A DNA stretch of 64,000 bases, from assembly GCF_013407925.2 (NCBI RefSeq), contig NZ_CP060201.1, positions 6,743,001 through 6,807,000 of the forward strand. Reading direction: 5' to 3'. The stretch is from Pseudomonas protegens. GTDB lineage: Bacteria; Pseudomonadota; Gammaproteobacteria; Pseudomonadales; Pseudomonadaceae. A model generated the notes under the pieces. That model did not search any database. It was given only the letters and a program-made list of their open reading frames with translations, and was not told the DNA's origin. Below, piece after piece: positions 1 to 8,290 of this stretch. Position 1 is the stretch's first letter. Each line of letters opens with the position of its first letter. The position numbers were made by a program, and so were the translations under genes.

Positions 1-881
1 GTCGGGCCGACCATCTGGTCGGCAAAGCGCTGGTAGCCCAGCTCGAAATGGTTCAGCTCGTTGGGCGAAAAACGACTCTTGAGCAGGCCGCTCTGCAGAT
101 GGCCGTCGTTGGGGTACTGGGCATCGCTGCCGCTGGCCCCGGTGTGAATGGTGCCGTAGTCGGGGTAGGTGCCGCTGGCCAGAATGTCCGCACGCTCGCC
201 CCGGGCGGCCAGGGTCAGGTTGCTCGACGACTCGCGGTTGGCGCTGCGATAGCCGGCCTTGATCCGGCCGCCGCTGCTTTGGCCCGGGTCAAGCATGTCG
301 TCGGCATTGAGCGTCTCGATGGCCATCACCCCGCCCAGCCCGCCGCTGCCATAGGCGGCGGACATCGGTCCGCGGACCACGTCGATCTGCCGGATCAGGT
401 CCGGATCGATCAGCAACGGTGTGTTGACCCCGCCATCATTGTTGCGTCGCGCGCCATCCACCGTGAGGATGATCCGCGGTCCCTGCAGGCCGCGGATCGC
501 CGGGCTTTGCGCGGCGGCCCGGGGGCCTCCGCCGTAGTTCACGTTGGGCAGGGTGCGCAGCGCCGTGGACAGGGTATTGGCCTGGACCTCATCCAACTGC
601 TGACGCTCAACAGTGGACACCGAGGCCGGCAGTTCAAAGCTGCTGTTGGCGGTACGGGTGGCGGTGACGGTGGTGGTGTCCAGGGCGAAAGGCGACGCCG
701 CCTCTTCCGCGGCCTGTCCATGCGCGGTGTTGATTGCCAGCGCGCAGGCAATCGTCAGCAGCGACAATGGCCAGCGGCGCCGGCCCGGCCCGCCATGGGC
801 GGCGCCAGTGTGATGAAAAGAATGCACGGCAAAAGGTTCGGCAACGCGCAAGGCGGCCGCGACCCGGGTCATAGCAGACAT
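1..881 (-). CDS. TonB-dependent haemoglobin/transferrin-type receptor, N-terminal part
   Basis: This is the N-terminal 293 residues of an outer-membrane TonB-dependent receptor that runs off the window edge. A long n-region with RRRW, a hydrophobic signal core (PLSLLTIACALA), a mature TonB-like start (TTVTATRT) and a plug domain are visible. The plug carries IRGLQGPRIILTVDGARR, then IDPDLIRQIDVVRGPMSAAY and GSGGLGGV, which is the pattern of the haem/haemoglobin family rather than of siderophore or copper (OprC) receptors. The ATG at 881 was chosen because it precedes the signal peptide; an internal GTG would shorten the n-region. A DUF2946 gene lies upstream on the same strand. The substrate cannot be read without the barrel. 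Confidence 0.85.
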   Translation of the reverse strand, partial: MSAMTRVAAALRVAEPFAVHSFHHTGAAHGGPGRRRWPLSLLTIACALAINTAHGQAAEEAASPFALDTTTVTATRTANSSFELPASVSTVERQQLDEVQANTLSTALRTLPNVNYGGGPRAAAQSPAIRGLQGPRIILTVDGARRNNDGGVNTPLLIDPDLIRQIDVVRGPMSAAYGSGGLGGVMAIETLNADDMLDPGQSSGGRIKAGYRSANRESSSNLTLAARGERADILASGTYPDYGTIHTGASGSDAQYPNDGHLQSGLLKSRFSPNELNHFELGYQRFADQMVGP

Positions 882-953
882 GACAGGACGTCCAAAGGTG
901 ATCACGAAAGTGCACCAGGCCCAGAACTTCAGGGCTGGCGTGATGACTGGCGT

Positions 954-1379
954 TCAGCCGATGGCCGGCGGCGCCCTGGCCTGGGGCGTGTCGTCGCGAT
1001 TACTGACGGAGGAACGGGTATTTTCGGGGGCGCCAGGGACCTCACGGCCGACGCTGGCTGTCGACAACCAGGGCCAGGCCGGCTGCAGCGCCACACCGCC
1101 GACAAAGGGGCACAGGGCGCAGCCTTGGGCAGCCCCCTGCCCCTGGCTGTCGTCTTGATCCTGATCCTGATTCTGGCCGGCGCGGGCCTGGAACTCGGCA
1201 AGAGACACGCGCTGCATGCCCTGTGCGGTGCACACCAGCAGCCACTCATCGGTGGCGCCGGAGCCCGAGATGGGCATCGGCATGCTGGCCCAGGTCACCG
1301 CCTGCAAGACCATGGCCAACAGGCACACCAGCAGGTCGAGCCTGGGGCGAGCGGGTTGCCGGTGCCGGTTGAAGATCAT
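954..1379 (-). CDS. DUF2946-type small secreted/membrane protein
   Basis: A 141-residue protein with an N-terminal hydrophobic segment (LDLLVCLLAMVLQAVTWA), an acidic glutamine/aspartate stretch (QNQDQDQDD) and a CALCPF motif, which is the usual DUF2946 arrangement. DUF2946 proteins often sit beside metal-related TonB receptors and copper genes; their function is not established. It ends 73 bases before the TonB receptor start and probably shares its transcript. The ATG at 1379 was chosen because it begins the signal-like segment. The open frame continues upstream without a credible start. Confidence 0.75.
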   Translation of the reverse strand: MIFNRHRQPARPRLDLLVCLLAMVLQAVTWASMPMPISGSGATDEWLLVCTAQGMQRVSLAEFQARAGQNQDQDQDDSQGQGAAQGCALCPFVGGVALQPAWPWLSTASVGREVPGAPENTRSSVSNRDDTPQARAPPAIG

Positions 1380-1782
1380 GCAGAGTCCCTGCCGTTTGGG
1401 TGTATCAGCGATGCCCGGTGAAAGGGCAAGTTCCGTGCTTGAGTGCCTGATCGTCGGCGTCGATGCCTGCCAGGCGCGACCCGTGAAATCTGCAAAAGAG
1501 TGCCGGGCTCCTCGCGAAACACCGGCACTCAGTGGCGTGATGTAACCCTGCCTAGAGAAAGCATCCCGCCGGCCGGCAATGTAGCACGCAGGCTTTGCCG
1601 GCCTGACGTGCGACAACCTGCCACAGGTCGACCTCCGATTCCTGGCGGATCGGCCAAGGGTGCGCTGGTCGCCGGCGACTGCGGCAGGCTGTCGCAGTGG
1701 GGGCGCAAAAACCCGCTCTCTACACTGCGTCGACCGCGCCGATGCGCGACAACCTGATGATAAGAACACGATGAGGACCATC
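1380..1782. other. Intergenic region between divergent DUF2946 and cytochrome c genes
   Basis: There is no convincing gene here on either strand. The main structure is a 9-bp inverted repeat, described separately at 1498-1530. Promoters for the minus-strand DUF2946/receptor pair and the plus-strand cytochrome gene must lie here, but no clear consensus was recognised. Confidence 0.4.
1498..1530 (-). terminator. Hairpin followed by T-run in the leader of the DUF2946/TonB transcript
   Basis: GAGTGCCGG (1498-1506) pairs with CCGGCACTC (1522-1530) in a 9-bp stem. On the minus strand the stem is followed by CTCTTTTG, a short U-tract. It lies about 120 bases upstream of the DUF2946 start, so it could be a leader attenuator. 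A terminator of a short upstream transcript is the alternative. Confidence 0.35.
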
Positions 1783-2070
1783 ATGAAGACGCTACTGGCC
1801 GCCGCCTGTTTACTCGCATTCACCAGCGCCCACGCCGCCCAGGACCCGGAGGCGGTGTTCAATCGCGCCTGCACCGCCTGCCACAGCGGGCAGTTGCCCA
1901 TGGCGCCGAAAAAAGGCGATCAGGAGGCCTGGAAGCCGCGCCTGGCGCAAGGCTCCGCGGTGCTGGTCAAGCACGTGACCGAAGGCTTCAACGCCATGCC
2001 GCCACGCGGCCTGTGCATGGACTGCAGCGCCGAGGATTACCAGGCGGTGATCGACTGGATGTCCAAGTAA
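1783..2070 (+). CDS. Small periplasmic cytochrome c (cytochrome c5-like)
   Basis: A 95-residue secreted class I cytochrome c. Residues 1-19 form a signal peptide (MKTLLAAACLLAFTSAHA). The haem attachment motif CTACH follows at about 30-34, and a conserved MPPRG near residue 72 supplies the likely axial Met. A second cysteine pair (GLCMDCS) is typical of the cytochrome c5 family. The ATG at 1783 was preferred over an ATG at 1771 because GAGG at 1773-1776 is correctly spaced as its ribosome site. It likely carries electrons in the periplasm; its partner is unknown. Confidence 0.85.
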   Translation: MKTLLAAACLLAFTSAHAAQDPEAVFNRACTACHSGQLPMAPKKGDQEAWKPRLAQGSAVLVKHVTEGFNAMPPRGLCMDCSAEDYQAVIDWMSK

Positions 2071-2074
2071 GGCG

Positions 2075-2123
2075 CGGCCTGCCCTGCCCTGTTCTGCGCT
2101 TGCAGCGCAGGCTGGGCAGGCCG
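2075..2123. terminator. Nested hairpin after the cytochrome gene
   Basis: The outer arms CGGCCTGCCC (2075-2084) and GGGCAGGCCG (2114-2123) are perfect complements. An inner stem CTGCGC/GCGCAG spans 2094-2110. There is no T-run, so intrinsic termination is uncertain. The position, 4 bases after the stop codon, fits a transcript-end structure. Confidence 0.45.
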
Positions 2124-2242
2124 TTCAGGGTCGAGTGAGCCTGTGCTGTGGGAAAACTTCGCCAGCGCTGCATCCGTTGGCCGATGCGCACCGTACATTC
2201 AGCACCCTCATCAGGAGGGCCGAATAATCGAGGAGCTGCATC

Positions 2243-2806
<564 letters not shown>

Positions 2807-2813
2807 TCCAAGG

Positions 2814-2842
2814 TGCCCGGCCGACCTTGCCTCTGCCGGGCA
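2814..2842 (+). terminator. Possible terminator of the fasciclin gene
   Basis: TGCCCGGC (2814-2821) and GCCGGGCA (2835-2842) form an 8-bp stem with a 13-base loop just after the stop codon. It lacks a T-run. Confidence 0.4.
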
Positions 2843-2917
2843 TCGTCCCTGTGTGACCAGCCCCCTGCGACCAGGCTCCCACGGCCTTCGCCGCGGGGCC
2901 TTGGCCCGATAGCGGGT

Positions 2918-3580
2918 TCAGGGAATCGGCAACCAGCGGCGAAATCCCGAACCGCCCTTGGCGCTCAACGGGCACCAGGCAAAGTCCCAGGGCACTGGCG
3001 GATACTCCTCCGGCTCGCCATCAACCTGTGGCGCCAGACGCGGCGCCACCTTCCAGTCGAACACCCAGTCCGGCGATTCGCGCCAGGCCAGCACCAGCCC
3101 ACGGGCCTGACTGTCGTCGGTGTTGATCCAGCGCGCGGCCGCGGCGGTCATGAACGCCTCGATATGCTCGGCATCGATCCGCGCCCCGTAGCGTGAGCCC
3201 AGGAGCCAGCGGCACAGGTTCAGGTAATAGGTCCAGTTCAGCGGCGGATGATTGCGGTAGGCCCAGGTCATGAAGCCACGGAAGATGTTCAAGCCATCCG
3301 GTGGATCGAGCTTGAGCAGCCCCGGACAAACATCGAACAAGGTGTGCCAGTAAGGCAGCAGGCGCGCATCCAGGTGCACGAAGCTGCGGGCGTTGCTCGG
3401 GTAATCGGGAAACGGCAGCAGAAAATCGCCGTGGTTCTGTCCCCGGGGGCTCTTGCTCAGCAGGCGGCTGACCCCAGAGGGGATCGCCAGTGTGCGCATC
3501 TCAGCCTGCGGCGCCCCCGTACTCGCGTTGGCGGCAACGGGCCGCGCTGGCTGTCGCCAACCTTGAATGATTCGAGCCAT
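2918..3580 (-). CDS. Conserved hypothetical protein, 220 residues
   Basis: I do not recognise a family. There is no signal peptide and no clear membrane helix. The central part is rich in aromatic residues (MTWAYRNHPPLNWTYYLNLC, DWVFDWKVAPRL), and the N-terminal 50 residues are polar and probably flexible. A strong AAGGAG ribosome site lies upstream of the ATG at 3580, and frame composition is consistent with coding. It appears to be transcribed alone. Confidence 0.6.
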   Translation of the reverse strand: MARIIQGWRQPARPVAANASTGAPQAEMRTLAIPSGVSRLLSKSPRGQNHGDFLLPFPDYPSNARSFVHLDARLLPYWHTLFDVCPGLLKLDPPDGLNIFRGFMTWAYRNHPPLNWTYYLNLCRWLLGSRYGARIDAEHIEAFMTAAAARWINTDDSQARGLVLAWRESPDWVFDWKVAPRLAPQVDGEPEEYPPVPWDFAWCPLSAKGGSGFRRWLPIP

Positions 3581-3920
3581 GTCGTGCTCCTTTGCATCTC
3601 AGCCATAACCATGAACACGCCCTCGGCCCAGTGGCCGTGGAAATGCGCGGATAACAAGGGTCATGTGCGAGCGTGAGGACAGGAACGCCGCGGCCAGGCG
3701 TTGTGCCGGCTGGCCTGGCGCAGGCCGCAGCGGACCCGCAGCGGCAAGCACCCGGACTCGCGGGCACAGGTTGCAAACCGTTCATGCCACACACTTGCAA
3801 TCATGAGGATCGAATGGCCCGGATTCAGCCACGCAGCAGCGACCGCCGGCGGCGGCCACAGAGGTGAAGGACACAGGCCAGGCGGCGGTCAGCGGCGAAT
3901 GCGGCTGCCCGCCTGCGGGC
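3581..3920. other. Intergenic region without a supported gene
   Basis: Short open frames occur in several phases, but none has a ribosome site, family signature or credible composition. Nothing else was recognised apart from the promoter expected for the 2918-3580 gene. Confidence 0.4.
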
Positions 3921-4304
3921 TCAGATCAGCGGGGAGGCACGAGGGTTGGCCGAGGGCCAGGAGTAGCGTGGGGGCGCCTTGCAGCGCGGTTCAAGACAGC
4001 GGCGCCGGACTTGGCCGATGCGCAGCAGCCAGCTCAGGCAGAACAGCAGGACCAGATTCAGCGCGGCTCCCGAGCAGACCGGGCAGGAAAAACTGCCGAC
4101 CCAGGCACTGGCGGCCTGATCGCTGAAATCGGACTTCTGCACCGGCGCCTGGCTGCCCTGGGTGGAGCAGAACTGCCCGCCTACACCATTGAGGGCAAGG
4201 CCCATCATCTGGCCGTGCCCCAAACCGCAGGCGAACACATTGAACAGGACGCAAAAGTACAGGGTCCAGGCAATCAGCGAGCGGTCGGGGCGGGACAATT
4301 TCAT
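3921..4304 (-). CDS. DUF2946-type protein
   Basis: A 127-residue protein with an N-terminal hydrophobic segment (LIAWTLYFCVLFNVFACGLG), a short periplasmic stretch with FCST, and a FSCPVCSG motif before a second hydrophobic helix. This is the DUF2946 layout. It is divergent from another DUF2946-like gene at 4514, so the two may share a control region. A metal-related role is guilt by association only. The ATG at 4304 directly precedes the first hydrophobic segment. Confidence 0.75.
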   Translation of the reverse strand: MKLSRPDRSLIAWTLYFCVLFNVFACGLGHGQMMGLALNGVGGQFCSTQGSQAPVQKSDFSDQAASAWVGSFSCPVCSGAALNLVLLFCLSWLLRIGQVRRRCLEPRCKAPPRYSWPSANPRASPLI

Positions 4305-4513
4305 GGGCGGCGACTTTAACACCGAACAGCGGAGCGGATGAAGCGCGACTTGGGGGCGCGTCAACCTGCCACCCAGAGCACCAGGGTGGAGCAGAACGGC
4401 GCCCACATCAGGCGCCGTGCAGAGCATGTGAAATGCCCCGCCACGCTTCTTGCTGGCCTCAAACCAGCGGCGTACCATCGCCGCACTTTGCCGAACCGGC
4501 ACTCCCAGTCTGC

Positions 4514-4891
4514 GTGATCAGCGCCTTGAACCCGTCTTCCCGCTTCCGCCCATTACGCCGACTGGCCCTGCGCTTGGCTTTGCTTGCCGCGCTGCTGCCC
4601 AGCTTGATGCTGCTGCTACCGGTGGTTCAGGCGACTCCAGCAGGCATGGAGCGCAACTGCCTGATGGCCGCGCCGGGCCATGCTGCGCACCACCCGGACT
4701 CCGCCGGACTGCAGGACTGCCATTGTGTGTTGTGCCTGGTCCAGGCCCTGGATGTAGGCCTGCCCGGCAGCCTCGCTGTGTTCCCGTTGCCCGCGCCTCG
4801 CCAGGGCTTTTTCCAAGCGGGCGTCAGCCCTTCCCTGTTTCCCGCTCTGCGGCTCAGCGCCCAGCCGCGCGCGCCCCCTCTGCACGCCTGA
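4514..4891 (+). CDS. DUF2946-like small protein with CxC-x2-C motif
   Basis: A strong hydrophobic N-terminal segment follows an arginine-rich n-region (FRPLRRLALRLALLAALLP). Then comes a histidine-rich stretch (GHAAHHPD) and DCHCVLCLVQ, a Cys-x-Cys-x2-Cys motif. This resembles the DUF2946 group and could bind metal. The start is uncertain: GTG 4514 gives a normal signal segment, whereas an in-frame ATG at 4433 adds 27 residues that do not look coding. It lies 79 bases upstream of the outer-membrane protein gene, probably in one operon with it and the TlpA gene. Confidence 0.6.
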   Translation: MISALNPSSRFRPLRRLALRLALLAALLPSLMLLLPVVQATPAGMERNCLMAAPGHAAHHPDSAGLQDCHCVLCLVQALDVGLPGSLAVFPLPAPRQGFFQAGVSPSLFPALRLSAQPRAPPLHA

Positions 4892-4970
4892 AGCCCACTG
4901 CTGCGGTCCGTCCCTGCGCCCTCGCCAGAGGCGGACGCCCGTGTCTGCCCATTTATCTTCAGGAATTACC

Positions 4971-5996
4971 ATGCGCCTTCATTCCATCCGTGGCGGCCGC
5001 CGTATGTTGCTGCCCATGTTTACCCTGTCCGTCACCGCCCTGCTGCCCCACACCGCCCTGGCCTGTGCCAGTTGCGGCTGCACCTTGAGTTCCGACTGGG
5101 ACAACCTGGGCATCAGCAACTCATCCGGCCTGAAACTGGATCTGCGTTATGACTACCTCAACCAGAATCAGCTGCGCAGTGGCAGTAGTACGATCTCGCC
5201 ACGCACCGCCAGCCAGATCAACAACCAGGGCCAAGCCCAGGAAGTCGAGAAATACACCCGCAACGACTATCTGACCTTAGGCCTGGACTACAGCATCAAT
5301 CGCGACTGGGGGGTGAATCTGCAGATGCCCTACATTTTCCGCAGCCACAGCACCCTGGGCACGGCTTCGGACGGCGTCAGCGCCGGTGACGGTGGCGGCC
5401 AGTACAGCTCCAAGACCTCCAGTCTCGGAGATGTGAAGATCATCGGGCGTTATCAGGGCTTTACCCCGCAGCACAACTTCGGCCTGCTGTTCGGCGTCAA
5501 GCTGCCCACCGGCAGCCATGACGACACGGCCTCCTCCAGCGACCCCAGCACGCCTGGCCCGGTGCCGATCGATCGCGGCCTGCAGCCCGGAACCGGCACC
5601 ACCGACGCCATCCTCGGCGCCTACTACATGGACAGCCTGAACAAGAACTGGGACTACTTCGGCCAGGCCATGGTGCAACGGGCCATGGACTCCAGCGATC
5701 AGTACCGCCCGGGAGACGGCATCAACCTGAACGCCGGGCTGCGTTACATGGGCAACGCCTATGTCATGCCGCAACTGCAAGTCAATGTGCGCCATGTCGA
5801 ACGTGACCAGGGTGCTCAGGCTGACACCGTGAGTACCGGCGGCACCCTGGCCTACCTCAGTCCGGGCGTGACCATCCCTGTCACCGCCAAGGCGTCGCTG
5901 TACAGCTTCGTGCAGGTGCCGGTGTATCAGAACGTCAATGGCGTGCAGCTTGCGCCCCGCTATACGGCAACCGTAGGTGCGCGTTACGCCTTCTAG
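4971..5996 (+). CDS. Outer-membrane beta-barrel transporter-like protein
   Basis: A 341-residue exported protein. The signal peptide ends near HTALA, and the mature N-terminus begins CASCGCTLSSDW, an unusual cysteine cluster. The rest alternates amphipathic strands (LKLDLRYDYLNQNQ, YLTLGLDYSINRDWGVNLQM) and ends in the aromatic residue of ARYAF, as outer-membrane barrels do. The family resembles the phenol-degradation/transporter barrels; no substrate is known. The ATG at 4971 has AGGA correctly spaced upstream. Its DUF2946-like and TlpA neighbours suggest a redox-metal or thiol context. Confidence 0.75.
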   Translation: MRLHSIRGGRRMLLPMFTLSVTALLPHTALACASCGCTLSSDWDNLGISNSSGLKLDLRYDYLNQNQLRSGSSTISPRTASQINNQGQAQEVEKYTRNDYLTLGLDYSINRDWGVNLQMPYIFRSHSTLGTASDGVSAGDGGGQYSSKTSSLGDVKIIGRYQGFTPQHNFGLLFGVKLPTGSHDDTASSSDPSTPGPVPIDRGLQPGTGTTDAILGAYYMDSLNKNWDYFGQAMVQRAMDSSDQYRPGDGINLNAGLRYMGNAYVMPQLQVNVRHVERDQGAQADTVSTGGTLAYLSPGVTIPVTAKASLYSFVQVPVYQNVNGVQLAPRYTATVGARYAF

Positions 5997-6096
5997 CCCT
6001 GCACTGGGAGTCAGGTCGTTCCTGCTCCCGGTGTGGCGTTCCTTCAGCACGCCGCACCCTCCGGTGCGGCGTACCCGACAGATCGAGGTACATGCA

Positions 6097-6603
6097 ATGC
6101 CTTTCAACCCGTTGACCGCCCCCTGGCTGGCACTCTGCTGCGCTCTGACCTGCCTCCCCGCCCTGGCCGTCGATGTCGGCGAGCAGGCCCCACCGCTGAC
6201 GCTCAAGACCCTGGACGGCAGCCTGTTCGACTTGAAGCAGCAGGCCGGACAGGTGGTGATCGTCAACTTCTGGGCCTCCTGGTGCGAGCCGTGCCGCGCG
6301 GAAATGCCGGCGATGCAGCGCTATTACCAGCAGCACAAGGAACAGGGATTGAAGATTGTCGCCATCAGCCTGGATGACCCGCAGGACGACGCGCTGGTAC
6401 GCGAGGTCATGGCCAACTACAGCTATCCGGCGGCCTTCCAGCGTGATGCCGATTTCAAGGGCTTTGGCCGGGTCTGGCGGATGCCGATGACTTACGTCAT
6501 CGACCGGAAGGGGGTGATTCGCAAGGATGGCAGCATCGGCGATCCCAAAATCGATCTGCCCTTGCTGGAACAAGTGGTCACCCCACTGTTGACGGCACCT
6601 TGA
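6097..6603 (+). CDS. TlpA-family thiol:disulfide oxidoreductase
   Basis: A 168-residue periplasmic thioredoxin-fold protein. The signal peptide (to about residue 24, PALA) is followed by a TlpA/ResA-like domain with the active site WCEPC (Cys63 and Cys66) after VVIVNFWAS. The cis-proline loop is visible as RMPMTYVID. Such proteins reduce apocytochromes or metal-site cysteines. It probably reduces the Cys-rich partner encoded upstream or a copper/haem protein (inference). The ATG at 6097 begins the signal peptide. Confidence 0.88.
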   Translation: MPFNPLTAPWLALCCALTCLPALAVDVGEQAPPLTLKTLDGSLFDLKQQAGQVVIVNFWASWCEPCRAEMPAMQRYYQQHKEQGLKIVAISLDDPQDDALVREVMANYSYPAAFQRDADFKGFGRVWRMPMTYVIDRKGVIRKDGSIGDPKIDLPLLEQVVTPLLTAP

Positions 6604-6628
6604 ACAAAGGCTTGAAGCGCCGGACGCT

Positions 6629-7231
6629 CTAGACGACGGCGCTGCTCAAGCCATTCCATAAGGCAATGACGGCGACTTCGGGGTGGTGGACGTCATAGGC
6701 AAGGATGCTCAATGAGGCGGTATCCAGGGGGAAATGCTGCGCCGCAACCGGAGGGAGATCCACCCAGCGCGCGGCCAGCACGGCAGCAAATTGACCATGG
6801 GAAAAAAGCGCCACGTTGCCTTCCAGTGTTCGCAGATGACTGATGAGCCGGTCGGCGCGCTCGCCGATTTGCAGCGGGCTTTCACCGTTGGGGCAGCCAT
6901 CGCGAAACAGGTTCCATCCGTTTCGCAGCTTTTGAATATCCATTGAACGCAAGCCTTCGTAATCGCCGTAGTTCCACTCCAGCAGTTGCGGGTCGATCTG
7001 CGCGTGTGCCCCCAGCCCCGCCAGCGCACAGGTTCGCTGTGCCCGTTGCATTGGACTGGTCAGTACTTGGCTGAAGGGGATGTCCCGCACAGGCCCGATA
7101 AGCCTCTTCGCTTCAGTCTCGCCATGGGCCGTCAATGGCACATCCGTGCGGCCGGTGTGCTGACGAGAAAGTGTCCATGGGGTTTCACCATGCCTGACCA
7201 GGTAGAGACGCAGGGGCTTGGGGCAATTCAT
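6629..7231 (-). CDS. Histidine phosphatase (phosphoglycerate mutase-like)
   Basis: A 200-residue branch-1 histidine phosphatase. The catalytic RHGET motif is at residues 12-16 (LYLVRHGETPW), with QHTGRTDVPLT, an acid in LEWNYGDYEGLR, and the second histidine in LFSHGQF. The substrate cannot be told; a sugar-phosphate substrate would suit its place as the last gene of the ackA-xfp-fba operon. The start overlaps the aldolase stop (ATGA, 7228-7231), indicating translational coupling. Confidence 0.85.
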   Translation of the reverse strand: MNCPKPLRLYLVRHGETPWTLSRQHTGRTDVPLTAHGETEAKRLIGPVRDIPFSQVLTSPMQRAQRTCALAGLGAHAQIDPQLLEWNYGDYEGLRSMDIQKLRNGWNLFRDGCPNGESPLQIGERADRLISHLRTLEGNVALFSHGQFAAVLAARWVDLPPVAAQHFPLDTASLSILAYDVHHPEVAVIALWNGLSSAVV

Positions 7232-8256
7232 ATCAGCTTCCTTTCCAGGGCCACGCTGTATTGACCACGACAGGCCGCGTGGTTGCATGCGAGTCGATGC
7301 AAGAGGGCCTGTTGGGCTGCCCGCAGATTGGCCTCGTCACCGCGCCAGATCTCCAGTGCGGGATACTGCACGGCGCGGGCGAACGAAAACGCCAATGCCC
7401 AGGGCAACGGTGACTTGGAGCGCGTATTCATGGCATTCAACCGGCTTGAGGCCAGCTCTGCCGATTGCCCGCCCGACAGGAACACGATGCCCGGTAACGC
7501 TGCCGGCACGCTGCGCTTCAGGCAGTTGAGGGTGGCATCGGCTATCGCTTCCAGCGAAACCGGGAGGGTGCAAGCCAGACCGGGGAGCACCATATTGGGT
7601 TTCAACAGCATCCCCTCAAGCCGCACTCGCTGGCTGTGCAGCGCCTTGAACACCCTGCGCAGGACATCCTCCGTCACCACCGCACAACGCTCCAGGGAAT
7701 GGTCTCCCTCCATCAGCACTTCCGGCTCGACGACAGGCACTAACCCCGCCTCCTGGCACAATGCGGCATACCGTGCCAGCGCCTGAGCGTTGGCCTCGAT
7801 GCAACCGCTGCTGGGGATGCCCTCCCCCACAGTGATCACCGCACGCCACTTGGCAAACCGGGCGCCCAGCTGAACGTACTCATCAAGCCGCCCGCGCAGC
7901 CGATCCAGACCCTCGGTGATTTTCTCTCCCGGATGACCGGCCAGGTCAGTCGTGCCAAGGTCGACCTTGATCCCCGGCATGATGCCCACTGCGCTGAGGG
8001 CGTGACTCATTGGCTGGCGATGCCGGGTGTGCTGGCGAATGCTTTCATCGCAAAGAATCGCCCCGTTGATGTACTCACCCAGACCCGCTGTGGTGACGAT
8101 GAGCTCTCGATAGGCGCGCCGGTTCTCCTCGGTCTGGGCAATGCCCAGTGGAGCAAAGCGGCGGTTGCAGGTGGCGGGACTTTCGTCCATGGCCAGCAAA
8201 CCTCTATGGCCCGCCACCAGCAGCTGTGCGGTATCAACCAGTGCTTGCGCCTTCAT
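7228..8256 (-). CDS. Class I fructose-bisphosphate aldolase
   Basis: A 342-residue class I aldolase, which reversibly splits fructose 1,6-bisphosphate through a Schiff base. Visible elements are LLAMDESPATCNRRF, GIKVDLGT, the acidic PVVEPEVLMEGDH, and the Schiff-base lysine in GMLLKPNMV (Lys219). FLSGGQS closes the phosphate site. Pseudomonads normally rely on a class II enzyme, so this is a second, oxygen-stable copy. It sits between phosphoketolase and the histidine phosphatase, consistent with gluconeogenic or phosphoketolase-linked carbon flow. Confidence 0.92.
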   Translation of the reverse strand: MKAQALVDTAQLLVAGHRGLLAMDESPATCNRRFAPLGIAQTEENRRAYRELIVTTAGLGEYINGAILCDESIRQHTRHRQPMSHALSAVGIMPGIKVDLGTTDLAGHPGEKITEGLDRLRGRLDEYVQLGARFAKWRAVITVGEGIPSSGCIEANAQALARYAALCQEAGLVPVVEPEVLMEGDHSLERCAVVTEDVLRRVFKALHSQRVRLEGMLLKPNMVLPGLACTLPVSLEAIADATLNCLKRSVPAALPGIVFLSGGQSAELASSRLNAMNTRSKSPLPWALAFSFARAVQYPALEIWRGDEANLRAAQQALLHRLACNHAACRGQYSVALERKLI

Positions 8257-8290
8257 GCTCTACCCCTTGTTGATGTCGGGTGTATCGACC

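Noticed and set aside
1380..1620. Cobalamin-type riboswitch ahead of the DUF2946/TonB genes
   Set aside because: GCCACTG occurs once in the leader, but the B12-box and the GGGAA..GGTG elements are missing; the rest is a simple hairpin.
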